Shown: piece by piece, positions 7,113 through 8,483 of the stretch
How the letters are laid out: every line of letters starts with the position of its first letter
How positions within the stretch are numbered: the stretch's first letter is position 1
NCBI GenBank assembly: GCA_030453005.1
Contig: JAKDLE010000082.1
Location: forward strand, 1 to 8,483
Direction of reading: 5' to 3'
DNA length: 8,483 bases
Source: Pseudonocardia sp.
GTDB taxonomy: Bacteria > Actinomycetota > Actinomycetes > Mycobacteriales > Pseudonocardiaceae
The notes under the pieces: model-generated
What the model saw: only the letters and a program-made list of their open reading frames with translations
The model's database searches: none
What the model was told of the DNA's origin: nothing
Made by a program: the position numbers and the translations under genes

Positions 7113-7685
7113 CTAGGCCTGGGGGTCGAGAGGCAGGTCGCGGCCGAGGACGGCGAAGGGCCGGGCGTCCCCGGTGAAACGGTGGTCGCGTAGGACGTCG
7201 TGGAACCCGAGCCTGCGGTAGAGCTGCCAGGCCCGGCCCGGGGCCTGCGGCCCGTGCTCGGGGGTGGACAGCAGGACCCGGCTCGACTCCGCGCCGCCCA
7301 GCAGTGCGCGCAGGAGCGACTCGCCGAGGCCGCCGCCCTGCACGTCCGGGCGGACGTGCAGCTCGGTGAGCTCGAAGTAGTCCTCCAGCCAGACACGATC
7401 GGCGGGGCGGGACCGCAGGCCCCGACGGACCTCCTCATACCACCACTGGCCGGCCGCGCCGCTGTAGCCGTAGGCGACGCCGAGCAGGGAGTCGGCCGCG
7501 TCGAGCCATCCGACGGCCCGCCATCCCGGACGGCGGATGTGGTCGAGCCACAGGGTGCGCCGGTGGCGGGCGGTGCTCGGCGGGTACCCCATCGCGGCGA
7601 CGTACACCTGCAGGGCCTCGCCGACGCGGTCGGCGAGGTCGGCGGGTCCGAGCCGGACCAGGTGTCGAGCCGGTGCCGTGGTCAT
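7113..7685 (-). CDS. GNAT-family N-acetyltransferase (Rv2170-like)
   Basis: Transfers an acetyl group from acetyl-CoA to an amine; the substrate cannot be read from sequence. In the 190-residue protein, the acetyl-CoA binding motif A is LTELHVRPDVQGGGLGESLL, with the pyrophosphate loop QGGGLG at 116-121. It is followed by AWQLYRRLGF (152-161), the typical GNAT motif B helix, and the C-terminal strand RPFAVLGRDL. The N-terminal part (YPPSTARHRR, residues 34-43) is family-specific. ATG at 7685 directly follows an alternative GTG at 7688; neither has a strong ribosome site. By position beside lppM it matches M. tuberculosis Rv2170, which I recall was reported to acetylate isocitrate dehydrogenase; that role is only a lead here. 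It is divergent from the DUF6504 gene. Confidence 0.85.
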   Translation of the reverse strand: MTTAPARHLVRLGPADLADRVGEALQVYVAAMGYPPSTARHRRTLWLDHIRRPGWRAVGWLDAADSLLGVAYGYSGAAGQWWYEEVRRGLRSRPADRVWLEDYFELTELHVRPDVQGGGLGESLLRALLGGAESSRVLLSTPEHGPQAPGRAWQLYRRLGFHDVLRDHRFTGDARPFAVLGRDLPLDPQA

Positions 7686-7777
7686 CACGGGTCCCGCGGG
7701 AGGCGTGTGTCGGGTCGGCGGCGCTGGGGGTCCACGGCTCCATCACACCATGTCGGACGCCGGCGGCGCCGGACGAC

Positions 7778-7806
7778 TTGACGGGACGGCTCCGGCGCGC
7801 TTCACT
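7778..7806 (+). promoter_or_regulatory. Putative promoter of the DUF6504-HEPN operon
   Basis: TTGACG (7778-7783, five of six matches to the -35 consensus) is followed after exactly 17 bp by TTCACT (7801-7806), a weak -10. The predicted transcript start, about 7813, would fall just in front of the LexA box at 7816-7831, where a bound repressor would block RNA polymerase. The weak -10 makes this a suggestion only. Confidence 0.4.
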
Positions 7807-7815
7807 GGTGGTCGA

Positions 7816-7831
7816 TCGAACATGCGTTCGA
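7816..7831. promoter_or_regulatory. LexA operator (SOS box)
   Basis: TCGAAC-ATGC-GTTCGA is a perfect match to the actinobacterial and Bacillus-type SOS box (core CGAAC-N4-GTTCG). The symmetry extends to 8-bp arms (GATCGAAC and GTTCGATC, 7814-7833). It lies 80 bp before the DUF6504 start and just past a -35/-10-like pair, and 130 bp from the divergent acetyltransferase. In this family of sites LexA binds as a dimer and is released by RecA-stimulated self-cleavage after DNA damage. Confidence 0.85.
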
Positions 7832-7887
7832 TCATCGGTGGCCCCGGTGGTGGGGCGGGGGAAGCGCCCCGCCATCGGGTACGCCCA

Positions 7888-7905
7888 CCGACCGGTCGGG
7901 AGGAG
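7888..7905 (+). promoter_or_regulatory. Strong ribosome binding site preceded by a 12-bp palindrome
   Basis: GGGAGGAG (7898-7905) ends 6 nt before the DUF6504 ATG and fixes that start. It overlaps the end of the perfect palindrome CCGACCGGTCGG (7888-7899), so a folded mRNA would place the Shine-Dalgarno sequence against a GC stem. Whether this regulates translation is unknown. Confidence 0.55.
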
Positions 7906-7911
7906 TTCAGG

Positions 7912-8229
7912 ATGAGTGCCTTCAACCGGGTGTTCCGGTCGCGGCAGCCGACGCCCGTCTCGGTGCGGTGGCAGGACGGCGAGCCAGTGGAGTTCCACCG
8001 CAGGCCGCTGCGCCGCGGTTCGCGCTACCTCGTCCTCGGTGTGCGGGAGCGCTGGGTCGAGGAGTCGCCGTGGCCGTTCCCGTCGCCGATGCCCGTCGGC
8101 GGCGACCGGCTGCGGTGCTGGCGGGTCGAGGCCCGCTCCACGGAGGACCCCGAGGACACGGGCCGCGAGTTCGTGCTGCGGATGCGCGCGGGCCCGGGCG
8201 TGTGGGACCTGGTGCGGGTGGCGGAATGA
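7912..8229 (+). CDS. DUF6504 family protein, probable SOS-regulated
   Basis: A 105-residue soluble protein with no signal peptide or membrane span. It shows the pattern of the DUF6504 family: an N-terminal strand with PVSVRWQDGEPVEFHRRPLRRGSRY (split here at about residues 15-39), then VLGVRERWVEE (41-51), a central RLRCWRVEA (66-74), and a C-terminal FVLRMRAGPGVWDLVRV (87-103). Such small beta-rich, Trp/Arg-rich proteins have no proven function; from memory they are often encoded beside Y-family polymerase (ImuB) or DnaE2 genes, which fits the LexA box upstream. The start is set by a strong GGAGGAG 6 nt before the ATG. It is followed after 25 bp by the HEPN gene on the same strand, most likely one operon. 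Family assignment is from pattern recognition, not a search. Confidence 0.75.
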   Translation: MSAFNRVFRSRQPTPVSVRWQDGEPVEFHRRPLRRGSRYLVLGVRERWVEESPWPFPSPMPVGGDRLRCWRVEARSTEDPEDTGREFVLRMRAGPGVWDLVRVAE

Positions 8230-8254
8230 CGGTGGGTACGGGAGAGGGGTTCCG

Positions 8255-8483
8255 ATGACGATCACGGTCGAACCGACGGGCACGCGGGTTCCCGCGCCCC
8301 GGCGCCCCCCGGGTGCCGCCGCTCCGGCAGGCCCCCCTGCGCCGCGCGCGGCACTCGGGCTGCTGCGGCAGGCGGCCGACGGGCTCGCCGAGGCGCACGG
8401 CGAGCAGGACCCGCTCCTGCGCTACCCGGCGGCCTACCTCGCGGCCCTGCGCGCCGGGGCGGCGGTGCTCGCCGTACGGGCGC
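8255..8483 (+). CDS. SAV_6107-type HEPN domain protein, 3' end beyond window
   Basis: Only the first 76 residues are visible. A disordered Pro/Ala-rich leader (about 1-31) is followed by the helical start of a HEPN-like domain: AALGLLRQAADGLAEA (32-47) and RYPAAYLAALRAGAAVLAVRA (from residue 56), the pattern seen in actinobacterial SAV_6107 family proteins. HEPN folds act either as RNases, through an RX4-6H motif, or as non-catalytic partners of nucleotidyltransferases; that motif would lie beyond the window, so activity cannot be judged. ATG at 8255 has GGAGAGG 7 nt upstream, and 25 bp separate it from the DUF6504 stop, so it should share the LexA-controlled promoter. Confidence 0.7.
   Translation, partial: MTITVEPTGTRVPAPRRPPGAAAPAGPPAPRAALGLLRQAADGLAEAHGEQDPLLRYPAAYLAALRAGAAVLAVRA

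Noticed and set aside
7435..8283. 282-codon minus-strand frame across the divergent intergenic region and DUF6504
   Set aside because: Low-complexity Arg/Pro/Ala composition, and it would cover the LexA box and a gene with a strong ribosome site.
1..8483. Search for tRNA, rRNA, CRISPR repeats, transposase genes, attachment sites
   Set aside because: Nothing with the needed motifs or repeat spacing was seen; genes are collinear housekeeping-type with uniform base composition.

Overview
The window is a very GC-rich stretch from a high-GC actinobacterium. Codon third positions are almost all G or C, and GTG/TTG starts are used. The gene content points to the Pseudonocardiales or a close relative. 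The genus is not proven, although Pseudonocardia-like is my best guess. The gene order resembles, from memory, the Mycobacterium tuberculosis block Rv2170-Rv2174 (GNAT acetyltransferase, lppM, MTHFR, idsA2, mptA), but here two carotenoid genes, crtI and crtB, are interleaved with the idsA2/mptA pair.

Left half (1-5229, minus strand): one tight operon transcribed right to left. It runs from a polyprenyl diphosphate (probably geranylgeranyl diphosphate) synthase to phytoene desaturase crtI, then a multi-membrane-span alpha-1,6-mannosyltransferase of the MptA/MptB family, then phytoene synthase crtB, which is cut by the window edge. The genes overlap by 4 bp, are 27 bp apart, and overlap by 11 bp, so they are probably co-transcribed and partly translationally coupled. 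The prenyl synthase would supply C20 precursor, CrtB would condense two molecules to phytoene, and CrtI would desaturate it. The mannosyltransferase ties the operon to polyprenyl-phosphate-mannose and lipoglycan synthesis.

Middle (5230-6182, plus strand): metF (5,10-methylenetetrahydrofolate reductase) is divergent from the operon with only 59 bp between start codons. That gap holds a -10-like hexamer followed 7 nt later by a 14-codon GTG reading frame that ends in an ATGA overlap with metF. This is a candidate leaderless leader peptide coupled to metF.

Right-middle (6213-7685, minus strand): an LppM-like lipoprotein (convergent with metF) and, upstream of it, a GNAT acetyltransferase, separated by 216 bp containing inverted repeats but no recognised gene.

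Right end (7686-8483, plus strand): a 226 bp divergent intergenic region contains a perfect actinobacterial LexA/SOS box (TCGAAC-ATGC-GTTCGA), just downstream of a -35/-10-like pair. It leads into a DUF6504 protein and a SAV_6107-type HEPN protein cut by the window edge. The most notable signal is therefore a probable DNA-damage-controlled small operon of two uncharacterised genes. No tRNA, rRNA, CRISPR array, insertion sequence or prophage was seen.
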